From Firmicutes bacterium UBA995 (lineage in GTDB: Bacteria > Bacillota > Sulfobacillia > UBA995), in assembly GCA_002291985.1 (NCBI GenBank), contig DBBB01000001.1:1-28440 (forward strand): a stretch of 28,440 bases of DNA, given 5' to 3'. The notes under the pieces are model-generated. The model had not been told where the DNA came from, made no database searches, and worked only from the letters and a program-made list of their open reading frames with translations. Positions 1 through 8,828 of this stretch are shown one piece after another (within the stretch, counting starts at the first letter, position 1; each line of letters opens with the position of its first letter). The position numbers and the translations under genes were made by a program.

Positions 1-228
1 GGCGAACTTGACCAGGTAGCCTGGAGCACCTGGCGGGTTCAAGCCGACATGCTCAAGCAGGCTGCCGGGCCGGAACCGATCCGCAAGGTCTCCTCAACCG
101 CCGCCGGGGAGGACCCTGCGGCCTGGCTCCAGGCGCACATGCCGGCGCTGTCCGGGCCGTCGGCCAGCCGGCCATGGGTGAAGTACGTGCTCCGTGAACT
201 CACACGGGCAGGCATCAGTATCGCGTAG
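1..228 (+). CDS. C-terminal end of an unrecognised protein (partial)
   Basis: An open frame runs from the first base of the window to a TAG at 226-228 and encodes the last 75 residues of a protein whose start lies outside. The tail reads like a soluble, mildly basic C-terminus ending in ...VLRELTRAGISIA. I recognise no family or motif. It is read in the same direction as the RNase P RNA gene that follows, with about 70 bases before the predicted promoter. The opposite-strand frame here has no ribosome site and looks like a shadow. Confidence 0.5.
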   Translation, partial: GELDQVAWSTWRVQADMLKQAAGPEPIRKVSSTAAGEDPAAWLQAHMPALSGPSASRPWVKYVLRELTRAGISIA

Positions 229-295
229 GCCATTGACAAACCAAATCAGGTGGGATCACCTACAATGGGTTGACACGGACAAAGAGGCACGTTTC

Positions 296-324
296 TTGAT
301 CGGCAGCCTCGGGCGTGCTAAGAT
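296..324 (+). promoter_or_regulatory. Probable sigma-A promoter of the RNase P RNA gene
   Basis: TTGATC at 296-301 and TAAGAT at 319-324 are separated by 17 bases and would start transcription near 331, about 15-20 bases before the P1 helix of RNase P RNA. Two further TTGACA boxes (233-238, 270-275) and a TACAAT (261-266) lie just upstream but have poor spacing, so tandem promoters are possible. A small inverted repeat, AGGTG/CACCT (248-252, 257-261), abuts the TACAAT. Confidence 0.5.
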
Positions 325-345
325 CAATTGCGCAGGAGTGTGCGG

Positions 346-698
346 AAATCGACCGGGTCAGGTGGTCGCGGGCGCCAGGCCGCGAGGCGGCGCCTGAGGA
401 AAGTCCGAGCTCCACAGGGCAGGGTGCTGGGTAATTCCCAGGGGGGGCGACCCCAAGGAAAGTGCCACAGAAAACGTACCGCCCGTCACCGACGGGCAAG
501 GGTGCAACGGTGAGGTAAGAGCTCACCAGCGGTCCGGCGACGGGCCGGCTAGGTAAACCCCACCCGGAGCAAGACCATGTAGGAGGAGGATGACGCTGCC
601 CGCCGACTCCTCGGGTTGGTCGCAAGAGGCCGCGGGGCGACCCCGGTCCCAGAGAGATGACCATCCACGACAGAACTCGGCTTATCGACCCGGTCGGG
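346..698 (+). ncRNA. rnpB: RNase P RNA, bacterial type A
   Basis: This is the catalytic RNA of RNase P, which removes the 5' leader from tRNA precursors. The universal 5' core GAGGAAAGTCCGAGCTCC lies at 396-413, followed by the CACAGGGCAG and GTGCCACAGAAA segments. The 3' core (653-690) includes AGAGATGACCATC and ACAGAACTCGGCTTA. The terminal P1 helix pairs 350-359 exactly with 687-696, which fixes both ends to within a few bases. A GGTAAACCCC...GGAGCAAGACC segment near 553-585 fits the P15 region that binds the tRNA CCA end. The arrangement is the ancestral type A rather than the Bacillus type B. No U-tract terminator is evident downstream. Confidence 0.95.
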
Positions 699-767
699 AC
701 TTCGGGCGGATCTGGGCGGGAATGCCCGGTCCGCCTGCCGGCTTGTGCGGCGGGGCAGGTAAGGGTC

Positions 768-1124
768 ATGTCTGAGCGCGAGTTCATCGGCGAGCGGGTG
801 ACCGTGTTCGGCCTCCCCGAGGACCGGCCCGGCCGCTCGCCCGGAGCGCCTGCCGGCTTCTGCTGGCGGGACGTTACCTGCCAGATCGACGAGGTGCTCG
901 AGGAGTGGTGGGACTTCAGTCGGCCTTCGCGCCGACAGCGGGCCTACGGCGAGGGCTACCAGCGGCGCGCCCCGCGCCGCTGGTCTTTCGGTTTCGGACG
1001 CAGGCACTTTGTAGTCCGCTGCGGCCCGGCCGTCTATCAACTCTCGTATGATCGTCGTCCCACCCCGGGCCACCGGGGTGGGACGTGGGCGTTGCTTGAG
1101 CGCCGCCCGCCCTCAAGCAGTTGA
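768..1124 (+). CDS. DUF6504-like small protein
   Basis: This 118-residue protein starts at ATG 768, preceded by an AGGTAAGG-like ribosome site. The frame is open further upstream but would run into the RNase P RNA gene. The layout EFIGERV...GFCWRDVTCQIDEVLEEWWD...FVVRCG-PAVYQLSYD resembles the small DUF6504 family: a beta-rich domain of about 100 residues that wraps a W-R-G-like segment and ends in a Y-x-L-x-Y-D strand. The family has no established biochemical role as far as I know. The last 20 or so codons run through a perfect 12-bp hairpin (1057-1084), so the natural C-terminus may have been extended. The family call rests on pattern memory only. Confidence 0.6.
   Translation: MSEREFIGERVTVFGLPEDRPGRSPGAPAGFCWRDVTCQIDEVLEEWWDFSRPSRRQRAYGEGYQRRAPRRWSFGFGRRHFVVRCGPAVYQLSYDRRPTPGHRGGTWALLERRPPSSS
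1057..1084. terminator. Perfect 12-bp inverted repeat, possible terminator
   Basis: GTCCCACCCCGG (1057-1068) and CCGGGGTGGGAC (1073-1084) are exact reverse complements around a 4-base loop, GCCA. The hairpin lies between the convergent DUF6504-like and KBL genes and would be symmetric for both strands. There is no T-tract on either side, so classical intrinsic termination is uncertain. It sits inside the 3' end of the upstream reading frame. Confidence 0.45.
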
Positions 1125-1153
1125 AGTCATCGCCCGCCTCAACCGCCTCAACC

Positions 1154-2344
<1,191 letters not shown>

Positions 2345-2373
2345 CTCCGGTCGTTGCGGGTTGAGACACTCCC

Positions 2374-2402
2374 ATTATAGCAGAAGCGACCTCTCCTGGC
2401 AG
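2374..2402 (-). promoter_or_regulatory. Extended -10 promoter for the KBL gene
   Basis: On the minus strand a perfect TATAAT (2374-2379) is preceded by TGC, giving an extended -10. Seventeen bases upstream is CTGCCA (2397-2402), which matches four of six -35 positions. Transcription would start near 2367 and leave a leader of roughly 20-35 bases. The -35 box is immediately next to the repeat block at 2410-2460. Confidence 0.7.
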
Positions 2403-2409
2403 GACGGCG

Positions 2410-2460
2410 CCGGTAACAGGTCGAAAATGATGCAGTGCACCGGTAACGGGTCGAAAGTGA
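2410..2460. repeat. Two near-identical 21-bp direct repeats, IS21-like end relic
   Basis: The segments 2410-2430 and 2440-2460 differ at only two positions. Both read CCGGTAAC-R-GGTCGAAA-R-TGA, with a 30-base period. On the minus strand the block reads TGTCACTTTCGACCC...ACCGGTGCA, starting with TG. Multiple 20-base-class terminal repeats of this kind are typical of IS21-family transposon ends. No transposase gene is present, and KBL is intact on the side where the element would have lain, so this would be a solo terminus. The repeat is plain; the IS21 assignment is inference. Confidence 0.5.
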
Positions 2461-2521
2461 CAGTGGATTCAGGGGCGGGTTCAGAACCTGCCCGCACCAC
2501 GGTGTGAGGAGGAATAGGCAG

Positions 2522-3226
2522 GTGAGTGCCTGCCCGGGCGGTCCGGTCGTCAAGGCCGGGCGGTTCCTGGTCATGACCGCCGGTTTCTGGTTCCTTGCCT
2601 TCGGTTTCTCGCTCGTGATCCAGGCGGGCCTGGGGGTGGCGCCATGGACCACCCTGCACCTGGGGCTGACCAACCACTTGCCCCTGACCGTAGGCCAGAC
2701 CACCCAGCTTGTCGGCCTCCTGGTATTGCTGCTTGCCCTCGCTGTCGGGGTGCGACCGCGGTTGGGCACCTGGCTGAACATGGCGGCAGTGGGGTTGTTC
2801 CTGGATTTGATCTTGGCTTCCGGCTTCATCCCCGCCGCTGCCGCACCCGCCGCGCGCTGGGGATATCTGGTCGCCGGCAGCGCGATCGCCGCCCTGGGGA
2901 TGGCGGGATGCCTCTCGGCCGACCTCGGCGTCGGCCCCCGGGACTCGCTGATGCTGGGCCTGACCCGGCTCACCGGCAGGCAGGTGGGCGAGGTGAGGAT
3001 AGGCCTCGACCTGGGCGCCCTGACCACCGGCTATGTCATGGGCGGGCCGGTGGGTCTGGGGACGATGGTCAGTGCGATGCTCATCGGCCCATGCGTGCAG
3101 GGCTGGCTCAGCTTACTGGCCCTGGTGGCCCGGACCACCCCGGCGGGGAAGGTCCTCAGCCCTCCTCTCGTGCGGGAACCACGTCCGCCCCTGCCGCTCG
3201 CCCGCGCTGAAAAGCCTGGCGATTGA
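2522..3226 (+). CDS. YczE/YyaS/YitT-family integral membrane protein
   Basis: The protein has about 234 residues and five or so hydrophobic segments. Family-like signatures are an LGVAPWTTLHLGL loop after the first membrane segment and a second ADLGVGPRDSLMLGL loop, the two pseudo-symmetrical halves seen in YczE-type proteins. Function in this family is poorly defined; membrane transport or regulation has been suggested. The chosen start is GTG 2522, nine bases after GGAGG (2508-2512). A GTG at 2504 would overlap its own ribosome site. The 3' end overlaps the convergent iorB gene by 71 bases, encoding a polar proline-rich tail that may be expendable. Confidence 0.8.
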   Translation: MSACPGGPVVKAGRFLVMTAGFWFLAFGFSLVIQAGLGVAPWTTLHLGLTNHLPLTVGQTTQLVGLLVLLLALAVGVRPRLGTWLNMAAVGLFLDLILASGFIPAAAAPAARWGYLVAGSAIAALGMAGCLSADLGVGPRDSLMLGLTRLTGRQVGEVRIGLDLGALTTGYVMGGPVGLGTMVSAMLIGPCVQGWLSLLALVARTTPAGKVLSPPLVREPRPPLPLARAEKPGD

Positions 3227-3767
3227 GTTCCCGGTGCGCCGGGGGTATCAGGCGGTCGAGGGCATCCAGCCATGCTTCAGGAGGGAATGCCTCTCGTAAG
3301 GGGTCGAGGGCCGACACCAGCCCGAGGAGTTGCACCCCCACCGCCAGGCGCTCCCGTCCCGACGGCGGGCACATCCATCGCAGGTCTGCCCCGCGTGCGG
3401 CGAACTCCCGTTCAACATCCCCTTCGTCCGGGTAGGCGGCCTCCCCCGCGGTGACGGCGGGAGGGGCGAGGCGATAGCGGTTTACCACCGCCAGGCCCCC
3501 CTGGCGCAGGTAGTGAGCATTACGGACCGCCTCAAGTACCTCGAAGCCGATGAGGATGTCAATGCGGCCCGGTTCGGCCAGCGGGGAGTACACGCGCTGC
3601 CCCCAGCGAACCTGGCTGGTCACGCCCCCGCCCCGTTGCGCCATGCCGTGGACTTCGGACTTCTTCACGTCTGCCCCTGCCCGAAGGCCGACCTCGGCGA
3701 GGATATCGCCGGCCAGGATGATCCCCTGTCCGCCTACCCCTGCCAGCATGAAGTTCAGGTCACGCAT
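3156..3767 (-). CDS. iorB: Indolepyruvate:ferredoxin oxidoreductase, beta subunit
   Basis: This 203-residue gamma-domain-type subunit pairs with IorA to oxidise aryl-pyruvates to aryl-acetyl-CoA with reduction of ferredoxin. The N-terminus MLAGVGGQGIILAGDILAE is the hallmark nucleotide/CoA-fold segment. KKSEVHGMAQRGGGVTSQVRWG is the conserved core that contacts the TPP-bearing subunit. Its ATG overlaps the end of iorA by eight bases (ATGCGTGA), so translation is probably coupled. An AAGGAG lies 11 bases upstream inside iorA. It is the last gene of the aldolase-iorA-iorB operon and runs tail-to-tail into the YczE-like gene. Confidence 0.93.
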   Translation of the reverse strand: MRDLNFMLAGVGGQGIILAGDILAEVGLRAGADVKKSEVHGMAQRGGGVTSQVRWGQRVYSPLAEPGRIDILIGFEVLEAVRNAHYLRQGGLAVVNRYRLAPPAVTAGEAAYPDEGDVEREFAARGADLRWMCPPSGRERLAVGVQLLGLVSALDPLREAFPPEAWLDALDRLIPPAHRELNRQAFQRGRAAGADVVPAREEG

Positions 3768-5646
3768 GGAGAGAGTCTCCTTCCCCGTCCGTTACGGCTA
3801 TCAGCGCTTGCCGGGGGCATATCGCGACGCACAGGCCGCACCCGGTGCACAGGTCCGAGTCGAGCAGCACCCCGTCCCCGTCCGGAGACAGGGGAGGACA
3901 GCCCAGGCGCAGGCATAGGCCGCAGCCATTGCACCTCTCCGCCAGCACCCTGACGGGCGGACGACGGCTTCGGGATTGCAGGACGCAGGGGTGGCGGGCG
4001 ACGATCACCGCCGGTTCCCCGGCTGTCAGGAAGGCGCGGGCTACCGCGAGGAACTCGTCCACCGCGAAAGGGTCCACCGTTGCCACGCGCTTCACCCCAA
4101 GGCCGCGAGCAGCCTCGGCCGGGTCGAGGCGAGGCGCGGCCTCGCCTGCCAGTGTTCGGCCCGTACCCGGGTGATCCTGGTGGCCGGTCATGGCCGTCGT
4201 GGAGTTGTCGGCGACGATCACCAGCCCCCCTCCCCCGTTGTACACGAGATTGGCCAGCGCGGGCAGTCCGGCGTGATAGAAGGTCGAGTCGCCGATCACC
4301 GCCGCCGGGCGGCCCCGGGTTACCGCCGCTGCCTTGCCGTTCCCATCGCTCCCTTCCATGGCCTTTGCCACGCCGTGGAGATTGCCCAGCCCCGAACCCA
4401 TGCACCCGCAGGTGTGCAGGGCCGAGAGGGGGGGCATCGCCCCCAGGGTGTAGCAGCCGATGTCGCCGAACACGACGGCGCCCAGGCGCCGCAGCGCGTA
4501 GAAGATGGGTCGGTGCCCACAACCAGGGCACAGCACCGGCGGGCGCGCGGGCAGCGAGGGTAGGGGCACAGGTTCTGGCGGCTCCTCTCCGAGTACCCCG
4601 GCCTGGACGGCGCCTCTGCGTACCGCCGCCGGGCTCAACTCGCCGATGGCCGGGAACCACCGCTTGCCTTCCGTGGTCAGCCCGAGCAAGCGCAAGTTCT
4701 CCTCCAGGAACGGATCCAACTCTTCCACCACCAGCAGCCGGTCAACCTGGGCGGCGAACCTTCGTAATAGTCCGGCGGGGAGGGGCCAGACCATCCCCAG
4801 CTTGAGGAAGGACGCTTCGGGCAGAACCTGCCGCGCATACTGGTAGGCGATGCCCGAGGTGACCACTCCCAGCGCCCGGCCTCCCGGCTCTACCCGGTTG
4901 AGCCCGCAGCTTTCCGCCCATCGCCCGAGGTCGGCGAGGCGTTCTCGGACGACGGGATGGCGACCGCGTGCGTTGCCCGGCACCATCACGTACTTGCCCG
5001 GGTTCGCCGTCAGGGCGGTCAGGGCATCCCCGGCCGACCGGGAGTGCGGGTCGGATACCGGTAACGGGTCGGCCAGCGCCGGGCGCCGCTTGCCCGGGGC
5101 AACGGCTGGCCCCCTTACCTTGACAACCGCCCGGGAGTGCGACACCCGCGTGGACATCCTGACCAGCACCGGCACATCAAACTGCTCGCTGATGGCGAAA
5201 GCCTGGGCGACGAGGTCGCGTGCCTCGGCGCTATCCGACGGCTCGACCATGGGTACCTGGGCGAACCGGGCATAGTGCCGGGTATCCTGTTCGTTCTGGG
5301 AGCTGTGCATTCCCGGGTCATCGGCGACGATGATGGTCAGACCCCCACCGCCCAGCCCGGTATAGGCGGCATAAAACAGGGAATCGGCGGCCACGTTGAG
5401 GCCGACATGTTTCATGACTGCCAGGGCCCGGCGCCCGGCGTAGGCTGCGCCGATGGCGACATCCAGGGCCACTTTCTCATTGCTCGACCACTCGCAGTAC
5501 ACCCCGGGATAGGATGCCAATGATTCCAGGATCTCGGTGCTCGGGGTGCCGGGGTAACCCGCGCCCACCTTGACGCCTGCCTCGAACGCCCCCAGCGCCA
5601 CCGCTTCGTTCCCCGATAGCAGGATCCGGTCCATGGGATTGACCAT
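3760..5646 (-). CDS. iorA: Indolepyruvate:ferredoxin oxidoreductase, alpha subunit
   Basis: This 628-residue subunit carries thiamine diphosphate and two [4Fe-4S] clusters. It decarboxylates indolepyruvate or other aromatic 2-oxoacids made by transamination of aromatic amino acids. Seen in order are the N-terminal pyrimidine-binding domain (GNEAVALGAFEAGV, GYPGTPSTEI), the TPP pyrophosphate motif GDIGCYTLG with GDSTFYHAG and ADNSTTAMTGHQDHPG, and a C-terminal ferredoxin domain with cysteines at about 572/575/578/583 and 600/603/606/610. Length matches the family. The start ATG at 5644-5646 lies 10 bases after GGAGGAG; a second ATG four codons later is less well placed. The aldolase gene ends 42 bases upstream on the same strand. 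Confidence 0.95.
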   Translation of the reverse strand: MVNPMDRILLSGNEAVALGAFEAGVKVGAGYPGTPSTEILESLASYPGVYCEWSSNEKVALDVAIGAAYAGRRALAVMKHVGLNVAADSLFYAAYTGLGGGGLTIIVADDPGMHSSQNEQDTRHYARFAQVPMVEPSDSAEARDLVAQAFAISEQFDVPVLVRMSTRVSHSRAVVKVRGPAVAPGKRRPALADPLPVSDPHSRSAGDALTALTANPGKYVMVPGNARGRHPVVRERLADLGRWAESCGLNRVEPGGRALGVVTSGIAYQYARQVLPEASFLKLGMVWPLPAGLLRRFAAQVDRLLVVEELDPFLEENLRLLGLTTEGKRWFPAIGELSPAAVRRGAVQAGVLGEEPPEPVPLPSLPARPPVLCPGCGHRPIFYALRRLGAVVFGDIGCYTLGAMPPLSALHTCGCMGSGLGNLHGVAKAMEGSDGNGKAAAVTRGRPAAVIGDSTFYHAGLPALANLVYNGGGGLVIVADNSTTAMTGHQDHPGTGRTLAGEAAPRLDPAEAARGLGVKRVATVDPFAVDEFLAVARAFLTAGEPAVIVARHPCVLQSRSRRPPVRVLAERCNGCGLCLRLGCPPLSPDGDGVLLDSDLCTGCGLCVAICPRQALIAVTDGEGDSLHA

Positions 5647-5688
5647 GCAGTCGATTCTCCTCCGCCCGAGGTTCGTGGGCTATCGGAA

Positions 5689-6363
5689 TCACCCTTCGCC
5701 GATGCCGCGTCCGATCCTGCGATCGACCTCCTCTTTACGAGCGTGAATGGCGAACAAAGCTGCTGCCAGCGGTTCGGAGATGGACGCGGGCTGCTCGCCC
5801 ATTACTCTGGCGAGCAGCAACAGGCGGCAGGTCTCTTCCAGGGCATGGCAGCGGTCGGCCGCCTGCCGCAGGTCACCGCCTACCGTCACCACCCCGTGGT
5901 TGCGGAGTAGGACGGTCGAACCTTCACCGAGTACCTCTGCCACCCGGCGGCCCAGCTCCCGAGTACCCGGCAGCAAGAACTCGACCGCGGGCAGGTCGTA
6001 CAAGGACACGGCGTCGGCCGTCACCGGCAGCACGGGGAAAGAGTAGAGCCCGAACAGGGTGGCAAAGAGGGGATGGGCATGGACGATGGCGCCCACATCT
6101 TGTCTTGCGCGGTAGATGGCGCTGTGCAGGAGCGTCTCCTTGGAGGGAGGCCCTTCCCCCTCGAGGACCTGGCCTGCCAGATCGACCCGCACCATGTCCG
6201 AGGCGGCCAGGTCGCCCTTGAAACGCGCAGCCGGCGTGACCCAGAACTCCTCCGGCCCAGCACGGGCACTCACGTTGCCGCCGGTGGGCGTCACCAGTCC
6301 TGCCCGGAACAACTCGCGTGTCGTCTCTTCCAGTCGGATTCGAGTTGCTCCCCGTTCGCTCAT
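5689..6363 (-). CDS. Class II aldolase/adducin family protein
   Basis: This 224-residue zinc-dependent aldolase resembles L-fuculose-1-phosphate and related sugar-phosphate aldolases or epimerases. The family features are TPTGGNVSAR (phosphate loop), SKETLLHSAIYRAR with the likely catalytic E76, zinc ligands H95 and H97 in HAHP, and H156 in RNHGVV. Substrate cannot be read from sequence; fuculose phosphate, methylthioribulose phosphate or deoxyribulose phosphate are all possible. ATG 6361-6363 follows a GGGAGGT site. It is the first gene of the iorAB operon, an odd pairing because IorAB acts on aromatic keto acids. Confidence 0.88.
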   Translation of the reverse strand: MSERGATRIRLEETTRELFRAGLVTPTGGNVSARAGPEEFWVTPAARFKGDLAASDMVRVDLAGQVLEGEGPPSKETLLHSAIYRARQDVGAIVHAHPLFATLFGLYSFPVLPVTADAVSLYDLPAVEFLLPGTRELGRRVAEVLGEGSTVLLRNHGVVTVGGDLRQAADRCHALEETCRLLLLARVMGEQPASISEPLAAALFAIHARKEEVDRRIGRGIGEG

Positions 6364-6590
6364 CGGCGTCCGACCTCCCTCAAGGAAAAGATTGGCGGCT
6401 AAAAAGGCAGAATAGCAACATCATCAGCGTCGACGACCTGCGGCAAAGGGGAACGTGATGACCGGGAACCGGGTTGCCAATCCCCCCTCACCCTGGTCTG
6501 CGCCATACTGAGCGCCCTCGTTTGCCTGCCTGACGCGGCAGCGCCCGGCGGGAAGGCGGCAAGGGGACTGTCGTTGTGATTGCCCGGTCG

Positions 6591-7127
6591 TCAGTCGCGG
6601 AACTCGACGACCTCCTCCAGGGGACGGCGCTCGCGGGCTCGGGTCACGCCGGCGGGAACACCGACGGCGATGATGGCCACCGGGCGCAGGGCAGACGGCA
6701 GGTCAAGCGCTGCGGCGGCCTGGTCCTCGGCGAACGCCCCCACCCAACAGGTGCCATAACCCAGGGACACCGCCGTAAGCAGTAGGTTTTGGATGGCGGC
6801 CGCCGTGTCTTGCAGGGCATACAGGGAAGTGCCCCGGGACCCGTACCGGCTTTCCGTGCGGGGCAGATCTGCCAGGATGACGACGGCGACGGGCGCAGCG
6901 GCCACGAAGCTCTGCCCGTGCGCCGCTTGAGCGAGGCGCTGGCGGAGACCGGGGTTGCGCACGACCAGAAAGCGCCAGGGTTGGCGGTTGCCCGCACTGG
7001 GGGCCTGTATGGCGGCGGACAGCATCGCGCGCAGGTGTTCCTCGGGGATGGGCGTCGGCTTGAACTGCCGTACGCTCACGCGATCGGCAATGGCGCGGAT
7101 CAGCGGGAAGCTATCGCGAGTCGTCAT
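6591..7127 (-). CDS. Nitroreductase-family FMN flavoprotein
   Basis: The protein has 178 residues. The flavin site is seen as RVSVRQFKPTPIP near residue 16 and APSAGNRQPWRFLVV near residue 42; the middle helix DTAAAIQNLLLTAVSLGYGTCWVG is also typical. Such enzymes reduce nitro, quinone or flavin substrates with NAD(P)H and usually form dimers. ATG 7125-7127 lies 11 bases after GAGAGGAGG. The frame stays open upstream into the symporter gene, but that stretch is arginine/proline-rich and has no family match. The gene is divergent from the symporter, with about 145 bases between the starts. Confidence 0.9.
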   Translation of the reverse strand: MTTRDSFPLIRAIADRVSVRQFKPTPIPEEHLRAMLSAAIQAPSAGNRQPWRFLVVRNPGLRQRLAQAAHGQSFVAAAPVAVVILADLPRTESRYGSRGTSLYALQDTAAAIQNLLLTAVSLGYGTCWVGAFAEDQAAAALDLPSALRPVAIIAVGVPAGVTRARERRPLEEVVEFRD

Positions 7128-7271
7128 CAACGGCGCATGCCTCCTCTCGGGTAAACCCATGACCATCATTCCCCGGCTAGCCCTGCAAACCCTTCCCGGG
7201 AGCGCCGGACCGGCGGCAGGAACCGGCGGCCGCCGGGTGGAAAGGGCGGGCGGTGAGAGGAGGAGAGAAGC

Positions 7272-8657
7272 GTGAAGCGAACGCACATGGTGGCCTATAG
7301 CAGCGGTTCCCTGGCGGCCGCCCTGGCATACCAGGCATTTGGCACTTACGTGATGTTCTTCTATCTGGATGTGGCCAAGTTAAGCACGACGCTATACGCC
7401 CTCGGTTTCTTCCTGTACGGGCTCTGGAATGCCGTCAACGACCCGTTGTTTGGCCAACTCTCCGACAGGACTCGCACCCGCTGGGGCCGGCGGACGCCAT
7501 ACATCGCCATGGGCGCCTTGCCCCTGGCGGTCGCCTTCTACCTTGTGTGGACGCCGCCTTTCGGACCCGACCGGATGATCGCCCTCTTTGCGTACTTTCT
7601 CGCCAGCATCTTCGTGTTCGACACTTTATTCTCGCTCGTCATCCTCAACTGGACTGCCCTCTTCCCCGAGATAGCCCGAACCCTCCGTGAACGCGCCGAA
7701 GTGGCCGCCTGGCGCGAAGCCTTCTCGATCATCGGTCTCATCCTGGGGATTGCCCTGCCGCCGGTCATCTACGGAACCTGGGGTTGGCGTATGCTGGGCA
7801 TGCTGTTCGGGCTGATAACCTTGCTGTCGCTGGCGGTGGCGGTGTGGGGGGGACGCGAGCGACCGGAGTTCTCCCGTGACCGGCCCCTGGGGCTGCGCGA
7901 GGCCCTCGGTCACACCTTCCGCAATCGCTCATTCGTGACCATTGTCTTCGCCAACACCTTCATCCAGTTCGCCTTCATCGTCCTCACGGCCACCGTGCCC
8001 TTCTACGTCAAGTACGTGCTGGGCGGCGGGGAAACCGAGACCTCGATCATACTGGGCGCGACCTTCGTCATGGCGCTGCCCATGGTGTACGGTTGGGCCG
8101 GGGTCGCCATGCGGCGGGGAGCGCGCTGGGCCTTGATGGCGTCGACCCTGATGTTCGCCGCTGCCCTCATCCCCTTCGCCTTCGTCCGTACTTTCGCGGG
8201 CGGGGTCGTCACCACCATGCTGATGGGGACCGGCCTGGCCGGGCTCATAGTCCTCGTCAATATCCTGCTTGCCGACGTGTGCGATGAGGATGAACTGCGC
8301 ACCGGCACCCGACGCGAGGGCATGTACTTCGGCATCAACGGGCTGTTCATCCGGCTGGCCATATCCTTGCAGGCCCTGGTGGTCAGCGGGATGTTGCACT
8401 TCGGCGGTTATGACGCCTACCTCGAGGTGCAGCCGGACAGCGCCATACTGGCGCTCCGGTCGTTGATGACGGCCGTGCCCATCGCCGCCCTGGCCGTTAC
8501 CTGGTTATGCCTGCGGGCGTACCCCTTGCACGGCGCGCGCCTGGAAGCGGTCAAGGACGCGGTCGAGCGCCTGCATGCTGAGAAGGCAGCCAGGGCAGCC
8601 CATCGCGGCGAGGGTGCCGGGTCAGGCCCACCCCGGGGCGACCGTGCCCTTTCATGA
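7272..8657 (+). CDS. GPH-family (MelB-like) sugar/cation symporter, MFS fold
   Basis: This 461-residue protein has 12 predicted membrane segments. The cytoplasmic loop DPLFGQLSDRTRTRWGRRTPYI (residues about 56-77) is the diagnostic motif of the glycoside-pentoside-hexuronide:cation symporters. A second signature, LLADVCDEDELRTGTRREGMYFG, occurs in the C-terminal half, as in MelB/YicJ-type transporters. The substrate is probably a glycoside or organic anion driven by H+ or Na+, but cannot be specified. The start is GTG 7272 after AGGAGGAGAGAAGC. The last 10 or so residues (GSGPPRGDRALS) overlap, in another frame, a relic resembling polysaccharide deacetylase, so the C-terminus may be altered. 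Confidence 0.88.
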   Translation: MKRTHMVAYSSGSLAAALAYQAFGTYVMFFYLDVAKLSTTLYALGFFLYGLWNAVNDPLFGQLSDRTRTRWGRRTPYIAMGALPLAVAFYLVWTPPFGPDRMIALFAYFLASIFVFDTLFSLVILNWTALFPEIARTLRERAEVAAWREAFSIIGLILGIALPPVIYGTWGWRMLGMLFGLITLLSLAVAVWGGRERPEFSRDRPLGLREALGHTFRNRSFVTIVFANTFIQFAFIVLTATVPFYVKYVLGGGETETSIILGATFVMALPMVYGWAGVAMRRGARWALMASTLMFAAALIPFAFVRTFAGGVVTTMLMGTGLAGLIVLVNILLADVCDEDELRTGTRREGMYFGINGLFIRLAISLQALVVSGMLHFGGYDAYLEVQPDSAILALRSLMTAVPIAALAVTWLCLRAYPLHGARLEAVKDAVERLHAEKAARAAHRGEGAGSGPPRGDRALS

Positions 8658-8741
8658 CGATGGCGAGCACACCCCGGCAGCACTTTCCCGATCATCGAGG
8701 GGCTTCGAGCCCGCGGCTATCGCCTGGCGCCCATCTCGTAA
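8629..8741 (+). pseudogene. Frameshifted C-terminal relic of a polysaccharide deacetylase
   Basis: In one frame (from 8629) the sequence reads HPGATVPFHDDGEHTPAAL. In another frame (8685-8741) it continues FPIIEGLRARGYRLAPIS and then stops at TAA. Joined, this matches the usual C-terminal pattern of NodB-type deacetylases: PGAIVLLHD...TVAALPRIIEGLRARGYRFVTIS, quoted from memory as a family consensus. An indel around 8684-8690 would explain the frame change. No N-terminal catalytic part (TFDDG) is seen; the region upstream is the symporter. It is likely a residue of a lost gene. Confidence 0.5.
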
Positions 8742-8828
8742 CCGGCGCATCGCGACGACTTTTGCATTGACCACCGCAGCTTCCAATACCGGCGGCCGTC
8801 CATCCCCTGGGCGACTGCCGGCGCGTTT

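Noticed and set aside
732..859. 13-base direct repeat CGCCTGCCGGCTT at 732-744 and 847-859
   Set aside because: Short, GC-rich, and one copy is within a coding region; chance repetition is likely.
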